Below, in pieces: positions 25,989-33,176 of a stretch of DNA of 64,000 nt. Origin of the DNA: JALYRV01 sp040902895 (GTDB taxonomy: Bacteria; Acidobacteriota; Vicinamibacteria; Vicinamibacterales; SCN-69-37); contig JBBDWL010000056.1 in NCBI GenBank assembly GCA_040902895.1, positions 62,001-126,000 of the forward strand, in the 5' to 3' direction. The notes under the pieces are model-generated. The model was not told where the DNA came from, made no database searches, and saw only the letters and a program-made list of their open reading frames with translations. The position numbers were made by a program, and so were the translations under genes. Positions within the stretch are counted from its first letter, which is position 1. Every line of letters begins with the position of its first letter.

Positions 25989-26073
25989 GGAAAGTCACTT
26001 GACATGACGTGGGATTCGCGCGACTCGCACGATGCGGAGCTCGCAACCTACCACGTCATGTCAAGTGCTTTCC
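25989..26073. repeat. Large imperfect inverted repeat between hemN and the ClC gene
   Basis: Arms 25989-26012 and 26051-26073 (GGAAAGTCACTTGACATGAC and its complement) pair with a single one-base bulge around a 38-base interior. It separates two convergent operons and could act as a bidirectional terminator; the length and symmetry also fit a small non-autonomous mobile element. Confidence 0.8.
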
Positions 26074-26077
26074 GGGC

Positions 26078-27385
26078 TTACTGCGGCCCGGCCGGGGTGT
26101 GATGCAGCTCGATGCCGTCCTGCCGCAGCAGCGCGCGATAGAGCGGCACGGGCTGATAGTGTTTCGAGAGGGCGAAGGCGAGGAGGTTCGCGACCATCAG
26201 CGGCACGAGAATCTCGTAGTCCTGCGTGATCTCGAAAATCATGAAGACCGAGGTCAACGGCGCCCGGACGATGCCGGCGAATAGCGCACCCATGCCGACC
26301 AGGGCGTAGGCGCCGGGCGCGGCCGTCGGAAACGGCGCGTATTGATTCACGAGCGTCCCCACCGCAGCGCCGGCCATCGCGCCGATGAACAGGCTCGGCG
26401 CGAAGACGCCGCCGGCATTGCCCGACGCGTACGAGATGAGTGTGGCGACCAGCTTCACCAGGCACAGCAGCACGAGCACCCGGAGCGCGAGGCCGCCGCT
26501 GAGCGCCTGGTCGACGTAGCCGTAGCCGACACCCATCACTTGCGGCACGGCGATGAGGATCGCGCCGATCGCGACGCCGCCCATGGCCGGCTGCAGCGCG
26601 CGCGTGCGGGCCGGCATCCGCAGGAACGCGCCGCGCAGCGCCAGCAGGCTCTTGCAGAAAATGACGGCCAGGATGCCGCCGATGACGCCGAGCGCGCCGT
26701 ACGCGGCCAGCTCCGCCGGATGCACGAGCTGATACGGCGGCACGCGGAACAGCGGCTCGTTGCCCAGAATCGATCGCTCGACCATCACCGAAGCCACCGA
26801 CGCCACGACCGTCGATCCGAGCAGCGGCGCGTTCATGTCGCCGATGACCTCTTCGAGCGCGAAGATCACTGCCGCGATGGGAGTGTTGAACGCGGCCGCT
26901 AGCGCGCCGGCGGCGCCCACCGGCACCAGCGCTTTCAGCCGTTCCGGCGGCAGCGGCACCCACTGGCCCACGACCGAGGCCAGGCCCGCGCCGATTTGGA
27001 CGGACGGGCCTTCCCGACCCACGGAATGCCCGCCGCCGATGCAGAGCACACCCATCAGAAACTTCCCGATCGGCACGCGCGCGGGAATCACGCCGCCGTT
27101 GAGATGAAACGCCGCTTCGGTCTGGGGGATGCCGCTGCCGCGCGCCTCCGGAAACACCCTCGCCAGCATGATGCCGGCCGCCAGGCTGACGGCGATCGGC
27201 ACGAGAAACAGCCGCGCGGCCGTGGGATCGATCCCGAAAAACAGCCGCGATGCCCACTCGATTGCCAGCGTGAAGAGCACCGCCGCCAGGCCGGCAAGAA
27301 TGCCGACGACGATGGTGAGCGCGAGAAAGAGCTGATTCTCGCGCAGGCGCAGCTGCTGGACTGAGAGCGCCGTCAGTCGCTTCAT
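26078..27385 (-). CDS. ClC-family chloride channel / Cl-/H+ antiporter
   Basis: A 435-residue integral membrane protein of the ClC family. Chloride-site motifs are visible: GSGIP, GREGPSVQIG carrying the external gating glutamate, and GGVFAPSLFIG. The internal glutamate in IFALEEVIGD is present, which favours a proton-coupled exchanger over a channel. No C-terminal CBS domains. The start at 27385 overlaps the stop of the TPR gene (ATGA), making it the last gene of a four-gene minus-strand operon. ClC exchangers in bacteria take part in acid resistance and anion homeostasis; a specific role is not indicated by the context. Confidence 0.92.
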   Translation of the reverse strand: MKRLTALSVQQLRLRENQLFLALTIVVGILAGLAAVLFTLAIEWASRLFFGIDPTAARLFLVPIAVSLAAGIMLARVFPEARGSGIPQTEAAFHLNGGVIPARVPIGKFLMGVLCIGGGHSVGREGPSVQIGAGLASVVGQWVPLPPERLKALVPVGAAGALAAAFNTPIAAVIFALEEVIGDMNAPLLGSTVVASVASVMVERSILGNEPLFRVPPYQLVHPAELAAYGALGVIGGILAVIFCKSLLALRGAFLRMPARTRALQPAMGGVAIGAILIAVPQVMGVGYGYVDQALSGGLALRVLVLLCLVKLVATLISYASGNAGGVFAPSLFIGAMAGAAVGTLVNQYAPFPTAAPGAYALVGMGALFAGIVRAPLTSVFMIFEITQDYEILVPLMVANLLAFALSKHYQPVPLYRALLRQDGIELHHTPAGPQ

Positions 27386-28527
27386 CGCAGCTGCCCCGCG
27401 CGGGCGCGGCCGATCACCCGCCACGCACGCGTCGTGATGTCCGGCGGGCCGCACGCATCCGGCAGCGCGGCGGCGGCGCGCGCCACCATGGCGACGCCGC
27501 TCTCGAACGCTTCCGGATCGGCGAAGGTGCGCGCAGCCGACGGCCGTGCGGCGGCGCGCAGGGCGGCATCGTGATCGGCCAGCCCGGATTGCGCCTGCGG
27601 CACGCGCGCAAGGCAGGCCGTCACGACGCCTGAAAGATGTGCGATCCCCGCGGCAAGCCGCCGGCGCCGCTCGGCGCCCGACAGCCGCAGCTGCAGCGGA
27701 TCGACCCGGAGCACGGCCTGTGCGAGCGCGCGCATATCGGCGACATCGGGGGCCTCGGAGCCGCCGCGTCCCAGATGGCGCCGCGCCGCCGCGAAGTCGC
27801 CGAGCGCGAACGCCGCGCGTCCCGCGCCCGTCTGCGCAGCGGCGTTCTGCGGATCGTCCTCGAGCACGCCGCGATACACGTTCAGCGCACGCCCCGGATC
27901 GCCCGCCTCGAGGAACAGACGCGCGGCCTCGAGCCTGGGGCCCGGCTCCGCCGGCAGGTCCGCCTCGAGCAGCAGGAGCTGCGAAATCGCACGGCTGTGC
28001 ATGTCGTTCGCAATGAGGTACCCGACCATGCGCACGCGCAGACGCCGTCGCTCGTCGAGCCGCTCCGGCTCCCACGCGCCATGCAGCGCGCTCTGATAGA
28101 ACCGGACGGCCTCGGGGACGTTGCTGAGACCGGCCTCGACTTCCGCCAGGCCGACGTTGACGTCCGGATCCTCTGGCCGCGTCTCGCGCAGCGTGAGCAG
28201 CGCCTGTCGCGCCGCCGTCGGATTGCCGGCCGCCGCCAGCGCGCGCCCGAACGCGAGGTGGTATTCCTGCTTGTCGCGATCGAGCGCCCTTGCCCGGCCC
28301 AGCGCTTCAACCGCCTGCTCGATGCGCCCCTGTTCCATGTGCGCCAGACCGCGCCCATACCAGGTACGCGCGTCGCCTTCGCGCAGATGGTGCGCCGCGT
28401 CGGCCGACGCCTTCGTGACGATGAAGCCCGCAATCGCGGCGCCGCAGAGAATCAGCAGGACGATGATCTCGCGATGCACGAAGCGCGAGAGCGTGAATGA
28501 CGAGGGGTACCGGGAGCTTTCGACCAT
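27382..28527 (-). CDS. TPR-repeat protein anchored in the inner membrane
   Basis: A 381-residue protein with one N-terminal membrane helix (about residues 21-39, EIIVLLILCGAAIAGFIV) and then at least five tetratricopeptide-type helical repeats: ARTWYGRGLAHMEQGRIEQA, QEYHLAFGRALAAAGNPTAA, VNVGLAEVEAGLSNVPEAVR, RLEAARLFLEAGDPGRALNV and AAQTGAGRAAFALGDFAAAR. The remainder is Ala/Arg-rich. It is a scaffold with no catalytic motif, periplasmic if the helix is a signal anchor. Coupled to the ClC gene downstream by an ATGA overlap. Confidence 0.8.
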   Translation of the reverse strand: MVESSRYPSSFTLSRFVHREIIVLLILCGAAIAGFIVTKASADAAHHLREGDARTWYGRGLAHMEQGRIEQAVEALGRARALDRDKQEYHLAFGRALAAAGNPTAARQALLTLRETRPEDPDVNVGLAEVEAGLSNVPEAVRFYQSALHGAWEPERLDERRRLRVRMVGYLIANDMHSRAISQLLLLEADLPAEPGPRLEAARLFLEAGDPGRALNVYRGVLEDDPQNAAAQTGAGRAAFALGDFAAARRHLGRGGSEAPDVADMRALAQAVLRVDPLQLRLSGAERRRRLAAGIAHLSGVVTACLARVPQAQSGLADHDAALRAAARPSAARTFADPEAFESGVAMVARAAAALPDACGPPDITTRAWRVIGRARAGQLR

Positions 28528-28544
28528 CCGGGTTCCGGGAAGCC

Positions 28545-29303
28545 CTACTGCCAGCTTCCGTACATCGGATTCGGCAGCATGAAGAACCGGACGCCGAACT
28601 CGGCGAACGCCGCGTCCCCGCCTTTCTTCATCGCCTGATTCAGGGCTGGAAAATCAAGAATGTTGTCGCCGACGAACGCGACGACGTCGACGGGCGCGGC
28701 GGCAGCGAACGCCCGGCCGCTTGCCACGGAGGCGAAGCGCGGGTTCTTGTCTGACGGCGTGCCGTCAGGACGGCACAGCATCACGTCGTAGACGAGTTGA
28801 TGCGCGCGGAACACGGCTTCGGTGTCGGCGCATTCCGATCCAAGCCGGTTGGTGACGATGGCGATGCGGCCGCCAAGCGCGCGAACGCGCGAGAGAAACG
28901 GGGCCGCGCCGGCGATGGGCGTCGCGTCCCTGCGTTTCACCCAGGCGTTCCAGCTCTCGGCCGTATAGCCACGCCGCTGGCGCGCGCGCTCGAGCTGGTA
29001 TTGGAAGTTGCTGATGACCGTCTCGTCGGCATCGAGCACGACCGCCCAGGCTCCGCGCGCGCGCAACGGCGCCTGTTGTTCCACACGTGCGGTCGCGGTC
29101 TTATAGGCCTGAAGCGCCAGGGCCTGATACTCGGCCGCGTCGCGCACCCATTTGAGATCGTTGGGTAATGCGGCTGAAGCGGGTGAAGCCGGTGAAACAG
29201 GCGCAGAAGGGGCCGCGGGTGAAGCAGCGGCCGGTGGGGCCGGCGGTGCGGAGGCGCACGCCGCCAGCATCAGCGCGAATGCGAACGCGGCCGCGTGCTT
29301 CAT
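28545..29303 (-). CDS. HAD-superfamily acid phosphatase lipoprotein, class C / e(P4)-like
   Basis: A 252-residue lipoprotein: signal peptide with lipobox LAAC (Cys16), an Ala/Pro/Ser-rich linker to residue about 47, then a HAD fold. Catalytic residues: Asp pair in VVLDADETVI, Thr in AIVTNRLG, Lys in PSDKNPRF and Asp in VGDNILDF. Class C phosphatases such as Haemophilus e(P4) release phosphate from nucleotides in the periplasm or outer membrane. It starts one base after the stop of the DUF411 gene, within the same operon. Confidence 0.88.
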   Translation of the reverse strand: MKHAAAFAFALMLAACASAPPAPPAAASPAAPSAPVSPASPASAALPNDLKWVRDAAEYQALALQAYKTATARVEQQAPLRARGAWAVVLDADETVISNFQYQLERARQRRGYTAESWNAWVKRRDATPIAGAAPFLSRVRALGGRIAIVTNRLGSECADTEAVFRAHQLVYDVMLCRPDGTPSDKNPRFASVASGRAFAAAAPVDVVAFVGDNILDFPALNQAMKKGGDAAFAEFGVRFFMLPNPMYGSWQ

Positions 29304-29304
29304 C

Positions 29305-29787
29305 TCAGTGCTTCGCGAATACGCGCGTGACGCCGTTCTTGTCGAATGTCAGCACGTCGTAGGGCTGCGCCGGCCGGCCCGGCACTTCCATGCCCGGCGA
29401 TCCGGCGGGCATGCCGGGCAGGGCGAGTCCCGCGACGGCAGGCCGCTCTTTCAGCATCCTTTTCACATCCGCCGCCGGCACGTGTCCTTCGACGACGTAG
29501 CCATTCACGATCCCGGTATGGCACGACTGCACCCCGGTGGGCACGCCATGCTTCGATTTGATCGACGAGAGATCGTTCAGGTCGGTGACGTGCACCGTGA
29601 AGCCGTTCTGCTTCATGTGCTCGACCCATTTCGCGCAGCAGCCGCACGTCGGGGTCTTATAGACGGCCATCATCACAGGTTTGGGCGCCGCCGCGCGGGC
29701 GCGCTGCGCCGCGGTTTGCGCCGCGGGCGCGGTGGAAAGGGCAGCGACGCCGAGAGCGGCCGCCAGCGTGAGAACAGAAGCTTTCAT
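29305..29787 (-). CDS. DUF411 metal-binding protein
   Basis: A 160-residue exported protein: signal peptide, then the DUF411 domain with its CxCC-type metal motif (VYKTPTCGCCAKWVEHM), SSIKSKHGVPTGVQSCHTGI and YVVEGHVPAADVKRML, and the C-terminal LPGMPAGSPGMEVP. DUF411 proteins occur beside copper-resistance genes and are thought to bind copper or other soft metals in the periplasm. No copper efflux gene is adjacent here. It heads the minus-strand operon DUF411-HAD-TPR-ClC. Confidence 0.9.
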   Translation of the reverse strand: MKASVLTLAAALGVAALSTAPAAQTAAQRARAAAPKPVMMAVYKTPTCGCCAKWVEHMKQNGFTVHVTDLNDLSSIKSKHGVPTGVQSCHTGIVNGYVVEGHVPAADVKRMLKERPAVAGLALPGMPAGSPGMEVPGRPAQPYDVLTFDKNGVTRVFAKH

Positions 29788-29821
29788 ACGATCCAGTTTA
29801 TCTCCCCCGGTCAAAAAAACT

Positions 29822-30259
29822 ATGATTGAGGTCATGCGTTCGATGTTTTTGGGCCTGACTGTAATGGCTCTGCTCGCCACCGCCGCCTGCGGCGACAACC
29901 CCGCCGCGCCGACGAATCTCGCGCGCTTCTCGCAGACCGATCTCGTCGTCGGCACCGGCGCTGACGCGGTCAGCGGCAGCAGCATCAAGGTGCATTACAC
30001 GGGCTGGCTGTACAACGACGAGCGCCCGGATCAGAAGGGGGCGCCGTTCGATACGTCCGTGGGACGCGATCCGCTCGGCTTCCTGCTGGGGCAGGGCCAG
30101 GTCATCGCCGGGTGGGACCAGGGTCTGGTGGGCATGAAGGTCGGCGGGCAGCGCCGCCTCATCATCCCGCCGTCTCTCGCCTACGGCAACGCCCGCCGCG
30201 GCCCGATCCCTCCCAACGCCACGCTGGTGTTCGACGTCGAGCTGATCGAAGTGCAGTAG
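29822..30259 (+). CDS. FKBP-type peptidyl-prolyl isomerase lipoprotein
   Basis: A 145-residue protein with a lipoprotein signal (MALLATAAC) and one complete FKBP domain: TGADAVSGSSIKVHYTGWL, GAPFDTSVGRDPLGFLLGQG, QVIAGWDQGLVGMKVGGQRR and IIPPSLAYG, ending LVFDVELIEVQ. Active-site aromatics and the VIxGW motif are present. It accelerates proline isomerisation during folding of envelope proteins. ATG 29834 is an alternative start. It is divergent from DUF411 with 34 bases between, so the two promoters overlap. Confidence 0.9.
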   Translation: MIEVMRSMFLGLTVMALLATAACGDNPAAPTNLARFSQTDLVVGTGADAVSGSSIKVHYTGWLYNDERPDQKGAPFDTSVGRDPLGFLLGQGQVIAGWDQGLVGMKVGGQRRLIIPPSLAYGNARRGPIPPNATLVFDVELIEVQ

Positions 30260-30440
30260 CAGCCGCGCAACCGTCGCGGCAATTGCTCCGTCGGCGCAGT
30301 GCGGCCTCTCAGCAGCGGCTGCGACTGCTTCGCCCTCCTGCTCGACACGCCGGTAAAACATCACTCCGGGCTTTCGAATGCGCAGATAACGAGTTATGTG
30401 CCTTGCCTGTCCTGAGCCCTGCGTGATGCTTTACGGGCAC

Positions 30441-30545
30441 CTGACGGCGTGTCTCGAAGTCGGGCTCCGCAGTCGCATCCGCAGCTCCGAGGCCGCGCGG
30501 CCGTCGCGGCGATTGCGGAGGCGGACTTGCGAGACGTGCCGTCAG
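30441..30545. repeat. Palindromic element 1 in a 433-base intergenic region
   Basis: Arms 30441-30476 and 30509-30545 pair with a few mismatches and one-base gaps (CTGACGGC at one end, GCCGTCAG at the other), with an inner palindrome GGCCGCGCGGCC at 30491-30502. It should fold as a long stem. The bases 30260-30440 before it contain no gene that I can support. Confidence 0.75.
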
Positions 30546-30692
30546 GAACAGCCCAATGTAAATCGTAGATTGTAAATAGCATCGTCTATTGCGCTATTGT
30601 GCCCGTCGCGCTGTGACGCTGTGACGCCGTGACGGGCCAATACCTCAATAGACGATGCTATTTACAATTTACAATTTACATTGGCCTGTTCC
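30545..30692. repeat. Palindromic element 2: 47-bp inverted repeat with inner hairpin (MITE-like)
   Basis: Arms 30545-30591 and 30646-30692 match at 44 of 47 positions. The arms are AT-rich (AATGTAAAT, TTGTAAATAGCATCGTCTAT), unlike the surroundings. The centre contains GCCCGTC / GACGGGC (30601-30607 and 30631-30637) around three tandem 8-base units GCTGTGAC, GCTGTGAC, GCCGTGAC (30610-30633). It abuts element 1 and ends exactly at the stop codon of the next gene. Composition and structure suggest a small transposed element. Confidence 0.85.
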
Positions 30693-31706
30693 TTAGCGGT
30701 TGAAGCTGACGCGCAGGCCGACGATGACGAAGGTCATGCGCTCGTCGAGGCTGCCTTCGCCTCCGGTCTCGACGCCTTTGCCCTTGAGCGCCGCGCGCCC
30801 TGCTTCGCCGTAGAGCGCGACCGCCGGCGCGACCCACGCTTCGATGCCGCCGCCGAACGTCCAGCCCCATCCCGCCGTGCGCAACTCGAACCGGTCTTCG
30901 ATGCCGTCGACCGAATTCTGAACCGTGGTGTGATCCGCGCGGTGATACGTGGCGCCGCCCTGTCCGAAGATGCGTACGGGGCCGAGCGGCGCGCCGACTT
31001 TTCCCTGAAACATCACGACGTGCGGCTCGAGCGTGGTACGGAAGAGCGAGTTGCCGACCGCGCCTTCCGATGCAACGTTTCGCGGCTTCATGTAGCTCGC
31101 CTCGACGCCGAGATAGGGCGTCAGCCAGTAGGCCACGCCGCCCGCGAACGCCGCACCGCGATCGTCGCCCGGACATTCCGCGATGCCTGCGCACGCCAGC
31201 GCTCGCGCGTTGTGAAGCTGGCTGAAGCCGCCGCCGCCAAAGATGATCAGGCCGGTCGGCGATCGCGCCCACGCTCTCGGCGCACGCAGATCGAACGGCC
31301 CCTGCCGCAGCAGCACGGTGGGCGTCGCTCCGGCCAGATTGACGACGATCGTGCTGATTGGCTGGATGACGAAGAGTCCCGGCAGCGGCGTGCGGGTGCA
31401 TCCCTCCTGCGGGGGTGGCGGCGTGGCGTCGCGGTCGACGATGACGAGGCGGCGCACCGTGGCGCACACGTCGACATACAGGTTGACGCGAACTTCGCCT
31501 GGCTCCGACAGCGTGCCCTTCATCACGGCGTCACCCGCGTCATTGGCCGTGCCCGCCGCCGTTGCGCCGCCCTGCACGACTTCCGCGGCCGTGCCGGGCG
31601 CCAGCCCGCGCACGACCACGGTCTGCGCCGCCGCGCTTGCGGCTCCCAGCGTCGCGCCAAACACGCCGGCCAGCGCGAGCGGCCGCCACACTCTCGATGA
31701 AATCAT
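30693..31706 (-). CDS. Exported outer-membrane beta-barrel-like protein
   Basis: A 337-residue protein with signal peptide (LALAGVFGATLGAASAAAQ). Residues about 28-165 form a beta-rich N-terminal domain, partly unique; residues 170-337 alternate hydrophobic and polar residues in strands typical of a porin-like barrel (TGLIIFGGGGFSQLHNA; GGVAYWLTPYLGVEASYMKP; GWGWTFGGGIEAWVAPAVAL) and end in RVSFNR. No enzymatic motif. The TAA lies flush against the MITE-like element. Preferred start is 31706, which gives the signal peptide; longer frames add no recognisable sequence. Function unknown. Confidence 0.75.
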   Translation of the reverse strand: MISSRVWRPLALAGVFGATLGAASAAAQTVVVRGLAPGTAAEVVQGGATAAGTANDAGDAVMKGTLSEPGEVRVNLYVDVCATVRRLVIVDRDATPPPPQEGCTRTPLPGLFVIQPISTIVVNLAGATPTVLLRQGPFDLRAPRAWARSPTGLIIFGGGGFSQLHNARALACAGIAECPGDDRGAAFAGGVAYWLTPYLGVEASYMKPRNVASEGAVGNSLFRTTLEPHVVMFQGKVGAPLGPVRIFGQGGATYHRADHTTVQNSVDGIEDRFELRTAGWGWTFGGGIEAWVAPAVALYGEAGRAALKGKGVETGGEGSLDERMTFVIVGLRVSFNR

Positions 31707-31725
31707 CAGAGGATTATGAAGCAGT

Positions 31726-32868
31726 TCAGCGTCTGGGCGCGAGGGCCGCGGCGAGAAACCGTTCGGTGTAGTAGAGCGACAGCTGGCCGCCGAGACCCTG
31801 CGGCACGGCGTCGAAGGCATGTTCGGACCACGGAATTTCCAGCAGCACCGAGCGCGCGCCGGCGGTTTTGAGGCGCTCGTGCAGGTCGCGGGCAAATCTG
31901 TGGCGCACCACATGGTCGCGCACGCCCTGAATCTGCAGCGTCGGCGGAACGCCCCCCGAGACGTAGGTCACCGGCGAAGCCTCTCGATAGCGAACGGGCT
32001 GCGTTTCAGGCGTGCCGCCAAGGAAGCTTTCGAGCAGAGATCGCACCGATGCCGGATCCGGCCTTGGCGGATCTTTCCACCCTTCCAGGAGATCTGTGGG
32101 ACCGTAATAGCTCACCACCGCGCGCACGGGCGGCTTGTCGACGTATGCCGCCAGCAGCGCGAGCTGCGCGCCTGCCGAGCGGCCGACGATCGCAATGCGA
32201 TCGACGTCGAGGTCAGATGACCTGCCCGACGCGCGAATCCACGCAAGGGCGGCCTGCACGTCTTCGAGGTTCGCGGGCCATTGCCATCGCGGCGCGAGCC
32301 GATACTCGATCGCAATCACGACGTAGCCCTGGCTCGTGAAGTACCGCGCGAACGTCTCATTGTCGGCCCTGGTGCCGCGCTGCCAGGAGCCGCCGTGAAT
32401 CTGCAGCAGGACGGGATAGCGGCCGCGCGCCGCGGGCTGGTAGATATCGAGCACCAGCGGCAGGCCTTCCGGCGTGGCGAACTGCACGCCGCGGCTGATG
32501 CGCGGCTGCGGCGCCTTGATGCCGAGGAAGAGATCGCGCGTCACGATCGGCGACGGACGCATGCCCGGGGACGCGCCGAGCCGCGCGCCCGGGAATGCCG
32601 TCGTCAGCGCTCCATCGAACGCACGAATCGTCGACGACATCTGCCACAGCGGAATCGCCGCGAGCCCGGCGGCGACGAGCGCGAACAGTACGCCAAGCTT
32701 GCGCACCGACTTGCCGCGAAAACACAGCAGCAGGACGATGGCGGATGCGGCAAGCAGGATCGGACTGACCTCTGGCACGCCGACGCCGAGCGGGAGCAGC
32801 CACATGTTGGGCGCCGGCACCACGATCCAGACCGCGAGGAACAGCAGCGCCGCCGCAATCAGCGCCAT
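31726..32868 (-). CDS. Membrane-anchored alpha/beta hydrolase (esterase/lipase)
   Basis: A 380-residue protein. Residues 1-75 hold three hydrophobic helices; the hydrolase domain starts near residue 125. The oxyanion motif is HGGSW (158-162), the nucleophile Ser231 in VGRSAGAQLA, the acid probably Asp in QGVRDHVV and the histidine in WSEHAFDA. It resembles hormone-sensitive-lipase or BD-FAE type esterases (IAIEYRLAPRWQWPANLEDV). Substrate unknown. Its start overlaps the 3' end of the GIY-YIG gene by 10 bases. Confidence 0.88.
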   Translation of the reverse strand: MALIAAALLFLAVWIVVPAPNMWLLPLGVGVPEVSPILLAASAIVLLLCFRGKSVRKLGVLFALVAAGLAAIPLWQMSSTIRAFDGALTTAFPGARLGASPGMRPSPIVTRDLFLGIKAPQPRISRGVQFATPEGLPLVLDIYQPAARGRYPVLLQIHGGSWQRGTRADNETFARYFTSQGYVVIAIEYRLAPRWQWPANLEDVQAALAWIRASGRSSDLDVDRIAIVGRSAGAQLALLAAYVDKPPVRAVVSYYGPTDLLEGWKDPPRPDPASVRSLLESFLGGTPETQPVRYREASPVTYVSGGVPPTLQIQGVRDHVVRHRFARDLHERLKTAGARSVLLEIPWSEHAFDAVPQGLGGQLSLYYTERFLAAALAPRR

Positions 32869-33116
32869 GGCGTGGCGCTCCGCGCGATCAACGCCGCCTT
32901 CCCGGCGCGCTTCAGCCGCTTCAGCGCGTGCTCGCGTCTGAGGGCCTCGCCGACCGAGGCGCAAGGCTCCGAATAGACGAGCGTGACGGGGCGGCGGCCG
33001 GCCGTGTAGCGCGCGCCGCGTCCCTCGTTGTGCGCGGCGCATCGCTGGGCGAGATCCATGGCATAGCCGGTATAGAACGTCCCGTCGGCGCAGCGGACGA
33101 TGTAGACCGTGGGCAC
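32859..33116 (-). CDS. Stand-alone GIY-YIG domain protein (UPF0213, YhbQ-like)
   Basis: An 85-residue GIY-YIG module: VYIVRCADGTFYTGYAMDL supplies the two tyrosine motifs, with the catalytic arginine in AQRCAAHN and Glu in REHALKRLKR. The family includes small structure-specific nucleases; the E. coli relative YhbQ has been linked to DNA repair. The protein is complete and has no extra DNA-binding domain. Confidence 0.92.
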   Translation of the reverse strand: MPTVYIVRCADGTFYTGYAMDLAQRCAAHNEGRGARYTAGRRPVTLVYSEPCASVGEALRREHALKRLKRAGKAALIARSATPWR

Positions 33117-33153
33117 GGCAGCAGTCTACGCCTATTCGGCACAGGGGTGGCGC

Positions 33154-33175
33154 AGCCCTTAGGGCTCGCGAGCCC
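33154..33175. repeat. Two overlapping, mutually exclusive palindromes
   Basis: AGCCCT-T-AGGGCT (33154-33166) shares its right half with the perfect palindrome GGGCTCGCGAGCCC (33162-33175). They lie just after the stop of the potassium-channel gene on the minus strand and may terminate it. Confidence 0.55.
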
Positions 33176-33176
33176 G

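Noticed and set aside
27386..28075. A longer ClC protein of 665 residues starting at 28075
   Set aside because: The extra 230 residues are Arg/Ala-rich, lie inside the TPR gene in another frame and are not ClC sequence; the ATG at 27385 overlaps the TPR stop and gives the normal length.
30610..30633. Tandem 8-base units as a possible CRISPR fragment
   Set aside because: Units are contiguous, without spacers, and lie in the loop of a palindromic element; no cas genes.
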